Shown here piece after piece: positions 55,808 through 64,000 of a DNA stretch of 64,000 nucleotides (position 1 is the stretch's first letter; the number at the start of each line of letters is the position of its first letter). A program made the position numbers and the translations under genes. Origin of the DNA: Bacillus sp. USDA818B3_A. GTDB lineage: Bacteria > Bacillota > Bacilli > Bacillales > Cytobacillaceae. The notes beneath the pieces are model-generated. The model made no database searches, was not told where the DNA came from, and saw only the letters and a program-made list of their open reading frames with translations. The stretch is taken from contig NZ_JAABNN010000010.1 of the NCBI RefSeq assembly GCF_009928415.1, positions 76,884 to 140,883 on the forward strand, given 5' to 3'.

Positions 55808-56383
55808 TTGAAAAAAAGTTGGCTGGGAATAGGAATCGTAGTTGGGATCATTGTCATTTTAGGACTAATGTTCATGTCCAGCTATAACAGCTTTGTCAAT
55901 TTAGAAGAAGACGTAAATCAATCTCATGCTCAAATCGAAAATCAACTCCAACGAAGGCTCGATTTAATTCCAAACTTAGTGAGTACGGTAAAAGGCTATG
56001 CTGCTCATGAAAAAGAAGTTATTGCCTCTATCTCGGATGCACGTGCACAGCTTGCCGGAGCAAATACCCCCGAAGAAGAAGCTGCAGCTAACGATCAATT
56101 ATCAGGAGCACTTAGCCGTTTGCTAGTTGTCGTTGAGAATTACCCCAATCTGAAGGCTGACCAGCAATTTACCCAGCTAATGGACGAATTGGCTGGAACA
56201 GAAAACAGAATTGCTGTCGCCCGCAAAGATTATAATGAACAAGTAGCAATATTTAATAAAAAAGTGAAAAGATTTCCGGGCTCAATTATTGCAGGAATCG
56301 GCGGGTTTGATCAAAAGGAATATTTTAAAGCAGCCCCTAATGCACAAGAAGCACCAAAAGTTGACTTTGGAGGCAACGGGTAA
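55808..56383 (+). CDS. lemA: LemA family protein
   Basis: About 191 residues. An N-terminal membrane helix (WLGIGIVVGIIVILGLMFM) is followed by the LemA helical domain with the hallmark SYNSFVNLEEDVNQSHAQIENQLQRR and LIPNLVSTVKGYAAHE. Function is not settled; LemA proteins are membrane-anchored helical bundles, often beside TPM-domain proteins as here. In-frame GTGs at 55787 and 55799 precede or overlap the GAAAGGA ribosome site. TTG 55808 gives the usual N-terminus MKKSWLG. The stop shares one base with the next ATG. Confidence 0.92.
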   Translation: MKKSWLGIGIVVGIIVILGLMFMSSYNSFVNLEEDVNQSHAQIENQLQRRLDLIPNLVSTVKGYAAHEKEVIASISDARAQLAGANTPEEEAAANDQLSGALSRLLVVVENYPNLKADQQFTQLMDELAGTENRIAVARKDYNEQVAIFNKKVKRFPGSIIAGIGGFDQKEYFKAAPNAQEAPKVDFGGNG

Positions 56384-57123
56384 TGAGAGCCAAAAATATC
56401 TTCAGCTTTCTGTTAGTGTTTACCACTGTACTACTGTGTACAGCCCATGCACTTGCTGAGGATGTCCAAATACCTGCTCCAGCCGGTGATATCTATGTAC
56501 AAGATACGGCCCATGTCCTAAATGAAACAGAAAAAACAGAACTAATTAATATAGGCAGGAACCTTGAAGACCGAACAACCGCTCAAGTGGCTGTGTTGAC
56601 CGTCCAAACTATTGGCGACCGACCCATAGAAGAATATGCAAATGAGGCATTCCGCCAATATGGGATTGGCAGTAAGAAAGAGGACAATGGGGTCCTCCTA
56701 GTTTTAGCAATGAAGGAACACAAAATCAGGATTGAGGTAGGTTACGGTCTCGAGGGAAGAATTCCAGATGCTAAAGCCGGCCGAATCTTAGATCAATATG
56801 CTATTCCTTATTTGAAAAATAACCAGCCGAACCAGGCCGTTATGGGAACATATAAAGCACTGGCCAATGAGGTCCTTGCCGAATATAACGGTGGTGACGG
56901 CCAAAAGACAGTACCGCAGGATGAAGGGATAGGAATTCCTTCGTGGCTTCTCATCATCATTGTTCTTGTTGTGGTAGTTTTAGACTTTAAATTTTTCGGA
57001 GGCACCTTGACTTATTTCCTTCTATCCATTCTGTCACGAGGCGGCGGCAGAGGCGGAGGAGGTGGGTCCCGCGGCGGTGGGGGCGGCTCCTCTGGCGGCG
57101 GCGGTGCAAGCAGAGGCTGGTAG
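56383..57123 (+). CDS. TPM-domain membrane protein (YgcG family)
   Basis: 246 residues: a signal peptide (cleavage near ALAED), an extracytoplasmic TPM domain (about 35-160; YVQDTAHVLNETEK, VAVLTVQTIGDRPIEEYA, VLLVLAMKEHKIRIEVGYGLEG), a membrane helix (about 185-205), and a very glycine-rich cytoplasmic tail (GGGRGGGGGSRGGGGGSSGG). TPM domains have been described as phosphatase-like or as photosystem II assembly modules; the role in bacilli is unclear. The ATG overlaps the lemA stop by one base, so the two are translationally coupled. Confidence 0.9.
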   Translation: MRAKNIFSFLLVFTTVLLCTAHALAEDVQIPAPAGDIYVQDTAHVLNETEKTELINIGRNLEDRTTAQVAVLTVQTIGDRPIEEYANEAFRQYGIGSKKEDNGVLLVLAMKEHKIRIEVGYGLEGRIPDAKAGRILDQYAIPYLKNNQPNQAVMGTYKALANEVLAEYNGGDGQKTVPQDEGIGIPSWLLIIIVLVVVVLDFKFFGGTLTYFLLSILSRGGGRGGGGGSRGGGGGSSGGGGASRGW

Positions 57124-57124
57124 C

Positions 57125-57159
57125 AAAAAAGATGCTCTTTAGGTTAAGAGCATCTTTTT
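57125..57159. terminator. Bidirectional terminator
   Basis: AAAAAGATGCTCTT / AAGAGCATCTTTTT between the TPM gene and the convergent DedA gene. Confidence 0.92.
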
Positions 57160-57776
57160 CAATCATAAGATGTATTTTGCAGAACTTTTCTTTTTCTTTT
57201 ATAAGTATAGAAAATAAGGATACCTGCCAGGAAGAGGACAATAAGGTAAATGCTATACCTGGAAATATAGGTTGCAACAATGGTCCAGTTGCCGCCAAGG
57301 ATTCTTCCTATAGTGATAAAGGTAAAACACCACAGGATGGAACCTAGATAAGCGAACAAGGCAAATTTTTTATAAGAGTAATTATTTATGCCTGCGAGAT
57401 AGGCGGTAATATGCCGAACTCCAGGAATAAAAAAGCCGAAGACTAAAAGGAATGGTCCAAATTTATTGAATAGTTTTTTCGTCCGTTTGATTTTTACTTC
57501 GCTGATATGCAGTTTGGGTCCAAACTTATGTAAAAATGGCGCTCCAAGCGTGATGCCTAATATAAAGCTCAGTGTGATTCCGCAGCTTGCCCCCAAGTAG
57601 GCGCATAAGAGTGACGGCAGGTACGCTAATTTACCTGCAAAAACATTATAGCCTACATAAGTAAGAAGAACCTCATCAGGGATTGGCAAGCCAATGATTC
57701 CCCCAATTAAAGCACAAATGATCCCTAGATAGCCGAAATGGTCGAGAAGTTGATTTAAATACTCCATCCACTGCAC
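57159..57776 (-). CDS. DedA family membrane protein
   Basis: 205 residues. The DedA/SNARE-associated signature is clear: GGIIGLPIPDEVLLTYVGY near the N-terminus and the conserved arginine region FGFFIPGVRHITAYLAGINNY in the middle. Four to six membrane helices are visible, and the tail is basic. DedA proteins are linked to flipping of phospholipids or undecaprenyl phosphate across the membrane. The start is GTG 57776; an in-frame ATG at 57767 with AGGATG upstream is equally reasonable. Confidence 0.9.
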   Translation of the reverse strand: MQWMEYLNQLLDHFGYLGIICALIGGIIGLPIPDEVLLTYVGYNVFAGKLAYLPSLLCAYLGASCGITLSFILGITLGAPFLHKFGPKLHISEVKIKRTKKLFNKFGPFLLVFGFFIPGVRHITAYLAGINNYSYKKFALFAYLGSILWCFTFITIGRILGGNWTIVATYISRYSIYLIVLFLAGILIFYTYKRKRKVLQNTSYD

Positions 57777-57854
57777 ATCCTATAATCATTTATAAAAAAT
57801 CCGCTGCCACATAGTATCTACTAAATAGTATCTACAAAAATTTCAATTTTTATG

Positions 57855-57870
57855 TGGTGCCTGTCACCAT
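57855..57870. repeat. REP-like element copy (reverse orientation)
   Basis: TGGTGCCTGTCACCA, 57 bp upstream of the alpha-galactosidase start. The directly repeated ATAGTATCTAC (57811, 57825) lies just before it. Confidence 0.8.
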
Positions 57871-57925
57871 TTTCCACTTAAGCCCTGAATATAGATTAAT
57901 AAATGTCTTATTGGAGGGTGTGGAT

Positions 57926-60112
57926 ATGCCAATTGAATGGAATGAAGAAGATCGAGTGTTTCATTTATATAATGGGAAAATCAGTTATATGATTCAACTG
58001 GTTCATGGGAAGTATTTAGCTCATTTGCATTGGGGCAGTCAGGTTCAGGTGCTTCAGCCTTCAGAAATATTATCATTTAAAGGTAGAGCGTTTTCGCCGG
58101 CTAACGAACCAACAGACCCTCGATTTTCACTGGATACACTTCCGCAGGAATATCCGGCTTTTGGAAATGGGGATTTCCGAACGCCAGCTTATCAGTTTCA
58201 GTGTCCTGACGGAACGACGGTCACGGAATTTGTCTATGATTCCTATCAAATTTTAAAAGGAAAGCCGTCTTTAAAAGGCTTGCCGATGGCCTATGTTGAA
58301 GATGACGAGGAAGCAGATACCCTATTAATAACTTTGGTAGATTCATTTCTCGGAGTTGGGCTGAACTTATATTACACGATTTATCGGGATTTTGATGTCA
58401 TCACTAGGTCAGTCTTCTTTGAAAACTTAGGAAGCGGAGCGGTGGATATACAAAAATGTATGAGCATGTCGCTCGATTTTCATGACTCAAATTGGGACTG
58501 GCTGCATCTGCAAGGAACATGGGCACGGGAGCGGCATATCGAACGAAGACCCCTGACCCATGGTGTTCAATCCATTTCTTCTTCACGGGGGGCAAGCAGT
58601 CACCAGCATAATCCCTTTTTAGCCTTATTATCAAAAGATGCAACCGAAGAGTATGGAGATGTTTACGGGATCAGTTTGGTTTACAGCGGGAATTTCTTGG
58701 CGTCCATTGAGACAGACCCATTTGAGACGACCCGAATCAGCATGGGGATTAATCCGTTTAATTTTTCCTGGCGGTTGGAACCGGGGGAGACTTTTCAAAC
58801 ACCTGAAGTGCTGATGGTTTATTCGTCAGAGGGGCTAGGAGGGATGTCGAGAGTTTTCCATAAAGTCATTCGAAGCCGGGTGTCCCGCGGAGTGTATCGG
58901 GATCAAACACGGCCGATTCTCATCAATGATTGGGAAGCTACCTATTTTCGGTTTACTGAAAACAAATTAAAAGAAATTGCTAATGCGGCAAAGGGACTTG
59001 GAATCGAACTGTTTGTACTGGATGATGGCTGGTTTGGCCATCGAGACGATGATAAGAGCTCGCTTGGGGATTGGATCGTCAACAGAAAAAAACTGCCGCA
59101 TGGATTACACGGATTAGGGGGTTATTTGAATGATAGGGGGATGAAATTTGGATTGTGGGTGGAACCGGAAATGGTTTCGCCTGATAGCGATTTGTACCGA
59201 AAGCATCCTGATTGGTGTCTGCATGTAGCGGGGAGAAATCGGACACTTTCGAGGAATCAGCTTGTCTTAGATTTAAGCAGGGAAGATGTGTGTGAATGGC
59301 TGATTGATACGCTCACCAATCTTTTTCAAAGTGCCCCGATTTCTTATGTGAAATGGGATATGAACCGGAATATGACAGAGGTGGGTTCCGCGGCATTGCC
59401 TGCCAAAAGACAGAAGGAGACAGCGCATCGTTATATGCTGGGGTTGTACCGTGTTTTGGAAGTCTTAACAAAACGCTTTCCGGAGATATTGTTTGAAAGC
59501 TGCTCAGGCGGGGGCGGCCGATTTGACCTAGGGATGCTTTTTTATATGCCGCAAACTTGGACGAGCGATAATACGGATGCCGCAGAAAGATTGAAAATCC
59601 AATTTGGAACAAGTCTGGTTTATCCGGCCATCAGCATGGGGGCCCATGTATCGGATGTTCCGAATCATCAGGTGGGAAGGTCGACATCGTTACAGATGAG
59701 GTGTCATGTTGCCATGGCGGCCAATCTGGGCTTTGAATCAAATATCGATAAATTAAGCAGGGAGGAGAAGGAATTAATCAAACAGGAGATTCAGTTTTAC
59801 CATCAGATAAAGGAGATTGTTCTGTTTGGTGATTTGTTTCGGCTGTTAAGTCCCTTTGAAGGTGAGGATACGGCTTTGATGTATGTGAATCACAATCAGG
59901 AGCAGGCTGTTGTTTTTTATTATAAGACGCTGGCTAAACCGAATCCGCCATTTTTACGGTTAAAATTAAGGGGTCTGAATCCAAAGCTGAATTACAAATT
60001 AAAGTATGATGATCGGGTCTTTTATGGGGATGAGCTGATGAAAATTGGACTGACTCTGCCTTTAATTAAGAAAGACTTTTTTTCAAGAATCTATTATTTT
60101 GAGAGTTGTTGA
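57926..60112 (+). CDS. GH36 alpha-galactosidase (cytoplasmic)
   Basis: About 728 residues, no signal peptide: N-terminal beta-supersandwich, central TIM barrel, C-terminal beta domain. The nucleophile is Asp478 in VKWDMNRNMTE and the acid/base Asp548 in WTSDNTDAAER. SCSGGGGRFDLGML is another GH36 hallmark. It hydrolyses alpha-1,6-linked galactose from raffinose-family sugars or galactomannan fragments. The open frame runs upstream through a REP copy to 57854; TTGGAGGG with 7-nt spacing fixes ATG 57926. It stands alone, 12.7 kb from the mgl operon, but would feed the same galactose pathway. Confidence 0.94.
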   Translation: MPIEWNEEDRVFHLYNGKISYMIQLVHGKYLAHLHWGSQVQVLQPSEILSFKGRAFSPANEPTDPRFSLDTLPQEYPAFGNGDFRTPAYQFQCPDGTTVTEFVYDSYQILKGKPSLKGLPMAYVEDDEEADTLLITLVDSFLGVGLNLYYTIYRDFDVITRSVFFENLGSGAVDIQKCMSMSLDFHDSNWDWLHLQGTWARERHIERRPLTHGVQSISSSRGASSHQHNPFLALLSKDATEEYGDVYGISLVYSGNFLASIETDPFETTRISMGINPFNFSWRLEPGETFQTPEVLMVYSSEGLGGMSRVFHKVIRSRVSRGVYRDQTRPILINDWEATYFRFTENKLKEIANAAKGLGIELFVLDDGWFGHRDDDKSSLGDWIVNRKKLPHGLHGLGGYLNDRGMKFGLWVEPEMVSPDSDLYRKHPDWCLHVAGRNRTLSRNQLVLDLSREDVCEWLIDTLTNLFQSAPISYVKWDMNRNMTEVGSAALPAKRQKETAHRYMLGLYRVLEVLTKRFPEILFESCSGGGGRFDLGMLFYMPQTWTSDNTDAAERLKIQFGTSLVYPAISMGAHVSDVPNHQVGRSTSLQMRCHVAMAANLGFESNIDKLSREEKELIKQEIQFYHQIKEIVLFGDLFRLLSPFEGEDTALMYVNHNQEQAVVFYYKTLAKPNPPFLRLKLRGLNPKLNYKLKYDDRVFYGDELMKIGLTLPLIKKDFFSRIYYFESC

Positions 60113-60224
60113 TTTATTGAAGATGAGTGAAATTTTAATATCTTCTGTAAATTAACTCCCTTAAGGATTAAAATGATTAATAAGATAGATTACCAGCGAC
60201 ATGGTTTTGGAGGGAGTTTTTAGG

Positions 60225-61586
60225 ATGAATCTTTATGAGGAATTGTTAGCTATTATCGGGGATCACGAGCGGGTTTCAATTAATGAAACTATTTTAGAAC
60301 AGCACGGTAAAGGGGAGGCCTATCATAAACCGTCAAGTCCGGATGCGGTCGTGTTTCCTAGAACAAAAGAAGAAATAAGCAAACTTGCCCAATTCGCTAG
60401 TGAGCATGGTATTCCCCTCGTACCGTATGGGGCGGGAACCAGCTTAGAAGGGCATATCATACCGGCCGAAGGCGGAATTAGTCTAAACTTTCAATTGATG
60501 AATCAAATTTTGTCCATACGGCCTGAAGACCTTCAAGTGACGGTGCAGCCAGGAGTAACAAGAAATCAACTGAATCAGGCTCTGAAAAAATATGGCTTAT
60601 TTTTCCCAACGGATCCTGGGGCTGATGCCTCGATAGGGGGGATGGCTGCCACGAACGCCAGTGGTACAAACAGCGTAAAATACGGAGTGATGAGGGATCA
60701 GGTCCTTGGATTAGAGGTAGTTTTAGCAGATGGGTCGATCATTCATCCAGGAGGGAAATCGTTTAAATCTTCAGCGGGCTACAATCTAACAGGTTTGTTT
60801 GTAGGCTCCGAAGGGACACTCGGGATATTTACAGAAATAACGTTAAAGCTGCGGGGGATTCCGGAGGTAACGTCTGCTGTGAAAGCTGTGTTTCCTTCTA
60901 TTGAGGCTGCCGGAATTGCCGCAGCAATTCTCTTAAATGCGGGTCTTGCCATCGGGAAAATAGAGCTGGTGGATGAGAAAACGATTCAAGCAGTTAATAA
61001 GTTTAAGAGTACCGACTATAGAGAGGAACCAACTCTTTTCCTAGAGTTTAGCGGAAATGAACCGGAAGTTACATATAGTGTTGAGATGATGCAGGAAATC
61101 TTAAAGGAGGAGGAATGTATTTCTTTTGAATTTGAGAATGACTCGTTAAAGAGGGCGCAGTTATGGGAGGCAAGGCACCATGCCGCATTTGCGATTCAGG
61201 CTGCCAATCCTGGGAAGCTCTTAATGTTTACTGATGTATGCGTTCCGTTATCGGAACTGGCTGGGGCTTTAAGGCAGACAAGGGAAGTGATTGAGAAATA
61301 TAGCTTAGAGGGAGCTGTTTTAGGTCATGTTGGCGATGGCAATTACCATGCTTGTTTACCGATCGATCCAAACAGTGAAGAAGAGTTAGAAGTGGTTGAA
61401 GAAGTTCATCACCAAATTGTTTCCTATGCTCTATCAAAAGGGGGAACATGCACCGGGGAACATGGAATAGGCATTGGTAAGAAGGCCTTCCTCCAGGAAG
61501 AACACGGAGACCTGATCCCAATCATGGAAATGATCAAAAACAACCTCGATCCCAAAAACATCCTAAACCCGGGGAAAATATTCTAA
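60225..61586 (+). CDS. GlcD-type FAD-linked oxidase (glycolate/D-lactate dehydrogenase family)
   Basis: About 453 residues: an N-terminal FAD-binding PCMH domain (VPYGAGTSLEGH, GLFFPTDPGADASIGGMAATNASG, SAGYNLTGLFVGSEGTLGI) and a C-terminal FAD-oxidase domain with GHVGDGNYHACL and GGTCTGEHGIGIGKK. It probably oxidises a 2-hydroxy acid such as glycolate or D-lactate, passing electrons to the membrane quinone pool. No GlcE or GlcF partner is adjacent, which favours a single-subunit D-lactate dehydrogenase type. An in-frame ATG at 60201 precedes the GGAGGGAG ribosome site, so I chose ATG 60225. Confidence 0.9.
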   Translation: MNLYEELLAIIGDHERVSINETILEQHGKGEAYHKPSSPDAVVFPRTKEEISKLAQFASEHGIPLVPYGAGTSLEGHIIPAEGGISLNFQLMNQILSIRPEDLQVTVQPGVTRNQLNQALKKYGLFFPTDPGADASIGGMAATNASGTNSVKYGVMRDQVLGLEVVLADGSIIHPGGKSFKSSAGYNLTGLFVGSEGTLGIFTEITLKLRGIPEVTSAVKAVFPSIEAAGIAAAILLNAGLAIGKIELVDEKTIQAVNKFKSTDYREEPTLFLEFSGNEPEVTYSVEMMQEILKEEECISFEFENDSLKRAQLWEARHHAAFAIQAANPGKLLMFTDVCVPLSELAGALRQTREVIEKYSLEGAVLGHVGDGNYHACLPIDPNSEEELEVVEEVHHQIVSYALSKGGTCTGEHGIGIGKKAFLQEEHGDLIPIMEMIKNNLDPKNILNPGKIF

Positions 61587-61640
61587 AGGCGAGGCATTTT
61601 CTTCAAACAACAGATTGGTTATAAAGTTTAACATAATGAA

Positions 61641-61677
61641 AGGGTTGGAAATGGTGACAGGCACCATTTCCAACCCT
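61641..61677. terminator. Bidirectional terminator containing a REP-like core
   Basis: AGGGTTGGAAATGGTG pairs with CACCATTTCCAACCCT around ACAGG. The 13-bp element forms the tip of the hairpin between two convergent genes. Confidence 0.88.
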
Positions 61678-61694
61678 GCTATGTTGTTTAGGGT

Positions 61695-62540
61695 TTAGAA
61701 ATCGAAGTTATCTGGGTCGGGGCCGACGCGCAGGTTCTGGTTTAGTTTGTTTAGTTGGTCCATTTCTGCTTTGGTTAATTCAAAGTCAAACAGGTCCGCG
61801 TTTTCAATGATGCGATGTTCTTTTGTTGATTTGGGTATTGTAACGACACCGTTTTGCAGGTCCCATCGCAGAATAACTTGTGCGGTTGACTTGTTATACT
61901 TATTAGCAATGTCTTGAATAATGGGCTGGTCTAATAGTTGCCCTTGCATTAATGGCGACCAAGCTTCCAACTGGATTCCATGCTCCTTGCAAAAGGTGCG
62001 AACTTCTTCCTGGGTTAACCGAGGATGGTATTCTACCTGATTGATCATTGGCTTGATCTCGGCATTTGTCATTAGATTCTCTAGATGATGGACTTGGAAG
62101 TTGCTTACTCCGATTGCCTTTACTCTGCCTTCTTTATAGAGGGTTTCCAGCGCACGCCATGCCTCTTTATATTTTCCTTCAACAGGCCAATGAATAAGGT
62201 ATAAATCTATATAATCCAAACCTAGCTTCTGCAAGCTAATTTCATATGCTTTAAGTGTTTCTTCGTATCCTAAGTCACTGTTCCAAACCTTAGAGGTGAC
62301 AAAAAGATCTTCCCTAGTAATGCCGGCTTCTCGAATCCCTTCTATGATGGCTCTCCCTACACCTTCTTCATTTCCATAGATTGCTGCTGTATCAATACTC
62401 CGGTAACCATGCTTAATGGCGAATTTAACTGCATTAACGAGTTCAGGCCCTTCTTCTACTTTAAATACCCCAAGCCCAAGCCAAGGCATTTTTACTCCAT
62501 TATAAAGTGTTGTTGTATCTTGTAAGTGGTTGTTAACCAT
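61695..62540 (-). CDS. ytbE: Aldo/keto reductase
   Basis: 281 residues, matching B. subtilis YtbE/YvgN in length. AKR signatures are GYRSIDTAAIYGNEEGVGRAI (catalytic Asp and Tyr), YIDLYLIHWPV, GVSNFQVHHLENL and the NADPH-binding IPKSTKEHRI near the C-terminus. It reduces aldehydes such as methylglyoxal with NADPH; the physiological substrate is uncertain. GGAGGATG lies about 10 nt before the ATG. It follows the MFS transporter gene by 80 nt on the same strand, the ytbD-ytbE arrangement known from B. subtilis. Confidence 0.9.
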   Translation of the reverse strand: MVNNHLQDTTTLYNGVKMPWLGLGVFKVEEGPELVNAVKFAIKHGYRSIDTAAIYGNEEGVGRAIIEGIREAGITREDLFVTSKVWNSDLGYEETLKAYEISLQKLGLDYIDLYLIHWPVEGKYKEAWRALETLYKEGRVKAIGVSNFQVHHLENLMTNAEIKPMINQVEYHPRLTQEEVRTFCKEHGIQLEAWSPLMQGQLLDQPIIQDIANKYNKSTAQVILRWDLQNGVVTIPKSTKEHRIIENADLFDFELTKAEMDQLNKLNQNLRVGPDPDNFDF

Positions 62541-62620
62541 TAATAATCATCCTCCAAATTTATTTTTTCATGAAGAGGAGGGAGAATTCTATTTTCCCCC
62601 GCTCCCTAACAAATAGAATA

Positions 62621-63835
62621 CTAACTAACTTTTAAATCTTTATTTTCAGCTTCCGCATGATCCTTGCTCTCAAGTTTCCAGCTCCAGCCCGTAAGCAGGA
62701 CAGCTGCTAGGACCATTAATGCTCCAATCCAAGTAGTATGGATTAATCCGATGGAATCGGTAATGACTCCGCCCAAATAGGAACCAATTGCAATGCCGGC
62801 ATTAAAGGCGGCAATATTAATAGCCGAGGCGACATCAACCGCAGCAGGCACAAACCGTTCTGCTAGCATAACCACGTATACTTGTAATCCAGGAACATTC
62901 ATAAAAGCCAATAATCCCATGAAGAAAATGGTTATTAATCCGGCAGCCTTAAACGGAGCTGTAAATTGCAGAATAAATAAAATAACCGCTTGAACAATAA
63001 ACATATAAAATAGTGCCTTAATAGGGTTTTTATTAGACAGCTTTCCTCCAATGGTATTCCCAATGGCAATCGCAATCCCATAAACAAGTAAAATGACAGC
63101 AACGGTGCCTTCCTTAAATCCTGTTATATCCTGCAAAATGGGGGATAGGTATGTAAAGACCACAAACGTACCTCCGTATCCGAGTGCAGTAATAATAAAT
63201 AACAGCAATAACCGGCCGTTGGTTATCAATTTTATCTGATCGCTAAATTTTGCCGGTACCCCTTTACGTAAATTAGCTGGAACAAGGATACTGTTTGCGA
63301 GAAAGGCGATTATTCCAACCACGATAATGATAATAAATGCCATCCGCCAGCCGAATTGCTGGCCAATGAAAGTACCAAACGGTACCCCTGTAACGGTTGC
63401 AATCGTCAAGCCAGAAAACATGATTGCTATGGCGCTAGCCCTTCGGTTCTCTGGTACTAAATCTGCAGCAATCGTTGACCCGATCGACATAAACACTCCA
63501 TGGGAAAAGGCTGAGATCACACGAGCGGCAAGTAATACCCCTATGCTATTGCTGCTTGCTGCTAACCCATTCCCGATAATAAAAATTACCATGATCCAAA
63601 GTAACAAGGCTTTTCTTGACATCCTTGAGGTTAGTGAGGTTAGGATGGGCGCTCCAAATGTTACACCTAACGCATATAAAGAGACAGTTAATCCGGCTGT
63701 TGTAACGGGTATTTGCAAATCTTGTGAAATGAGAGGCAGAAGCCCTACACTGATAAATTCAGTGGTTCCGATCGCAAACGCACTTACTGCTAATGCCAAA
63801 AGAGCGTAAGTAACTCTTTTTTTCTCTATAGTCAT
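62621..63835 (-). CDS. ytbD: MFS transporter, YtbD/AraJ-like
   Basis: 404 residues, twelve predicted membrane helices. The drug:H+ antiporter-1 branch is indicated by FAIGTTEFISVGLLPLISQDL at the first helix, and by RVISAFSHGVFMSIGSTIAADLVPENRRASAIA and SGLTIATVTGVPFGTFIGQ in the fourth and fifth helices. It probably exports sugars or small toxic compounds, as suggested for AraJ/YdhP relatives. AGGAGGAG seven bases before ATG 63835 gives a strong start. It is first in a likely operon with the aldo/keto reductase gene. The last 165 bases of the window (63836-64000) show no gene. Confidence 0.88.
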   Translation of the reverse strand: MTIEKKRVTYALLALAVSAFAIGTTEFISVGLLPLISQDLQIPVTTAGLTVSLYALGVTFGAPILTSLTSRMSRKALLLWIMVIFIIGNGLAASSNSIGVLLAARVISAFSHGVFMSIGSTIAADLVPENRRASAIAIMFSGLTIATVTGVPFGTFIGQQFGWRMAFIIIIVVGIIAFLANSILVPANLRKGVPAKFSDQIKLITNGRLLLLFIITALGYGGTFVVFTYLSPILQDITGFKEGTVAVILLVYGIAIAIGNTIGGKLSNKNPIKALFYMFIVQAVILFILQFTAPFKAAGLITIFFMGLLAFMNVPGLQVYVVMLAERFVPAAVDVASAINIAAFNAGIAIGSYLGGVITDSIGLIHTTWIGALMVLAAVLLTGWSWKLESKDHAEAENKDLKVS

Positions 63836-64000
63836 TTGTTTATCTCCTCCTAAAAATGGTTTCTATTGAATGAAAGGCTTGCTTAAAGCAAAACTAAAAA
63901 TGATCTGAAATGGGATATTTCAACCGGCAAATGTTATTATGGGATATATGAGTAAAAAGGAAAAGAACGCACTTTAAAGTAATATAGACACCAAAAAGTG

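Overview
This 64 kb window is chromosomal DNA from a low-GC Gram-positive rod of the family Bacillaceae (Bacillus or Neobacillus type). The evidence is strong AGGAGG ribosome sites with frequent TTG/GTG starts, U-rich stem-loop terminators, and genes in Bacillus subtilis-like form: yclNOPQ, ykuK, bioY with a BirA box, tcyP, catE, ytbDE. No rRNA, tRNA, phage, transposase gene or CRISPR array was seen.

Layout. 1-11.4 kb holds housekeeping and accessory genes: a truncated LuxR-type response regulator, an ArsB-like pump, a DUF418 membrane protein, a Fur-boxed petrobactin-type siderophore importer (yclNOPQ), a PAS histidine kinase, ykuK, a tiny zinc-ribbon protein and bioY. 11.6-45.2 kb is a large carbohydrate-utilization island. 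It starts with two secreted enzymes (GH2; a multidomain GH43 resembling exo-beta-1,3-galactanases). An AraC regulator and a divergent heterodimeric exporter-fold ABC transporter follow. Next come four cytoplasmic enzymes (heparinase II/III-like lyase, GH88 unsaturated glucuronyl hydrolase, DUF2264 protein, GH42 beta-galactosidase). The island ends with galKTM plus a GalR-type repressor, a secreted GH3 enzyme, a binding protein/YesM/YesN-type sensing system, and an mglBAC galactose importer behind a cre site. 45.5-64 kb is mixed: an orphan amino-acid binding protein, a sigma-54-controlled 3-hydroxybutyrate dehydrogenase and its enhancer-binding protein, a frameshifted sensor kinase, tcyP, catE, an NRDE protein, a YggT protein, lemA-TPM, DedA, a GH36 alpha-galactosidase, a GlcD-like oxidase and ytbDE.

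How it fits together. The island looks like a Gram-positive counterpart of the Bacteroides systems for glucuronidated beta-galactans such as type II arabinogalactan. The GH43, GH2 and GH3 enzymes would trim the polymer outside. The lyase, GH88, DUF2264 protein and GH42 would finish acidic galacto-oligosaccharides inside. Galactose would enter the Leloir pathway through galM, galK and galT; galE is not in the window. There is no canonical oligosaccharide importer in the island, and the only transporter adjoining the intracellular enzymes has exporter-type architecture.

Other notable features are a dispersed 13-bp element (GGTGACAGGCACC, about a dozen intergenic copies, some forming compound terminator-like hairpins), a six-copy 52-bp tandem repeat that runs into the 3' end of the GH42 gene, a sigma-54 promoter with three 16-bp palindromic upstream sites, and several unassigned palindromic operators.
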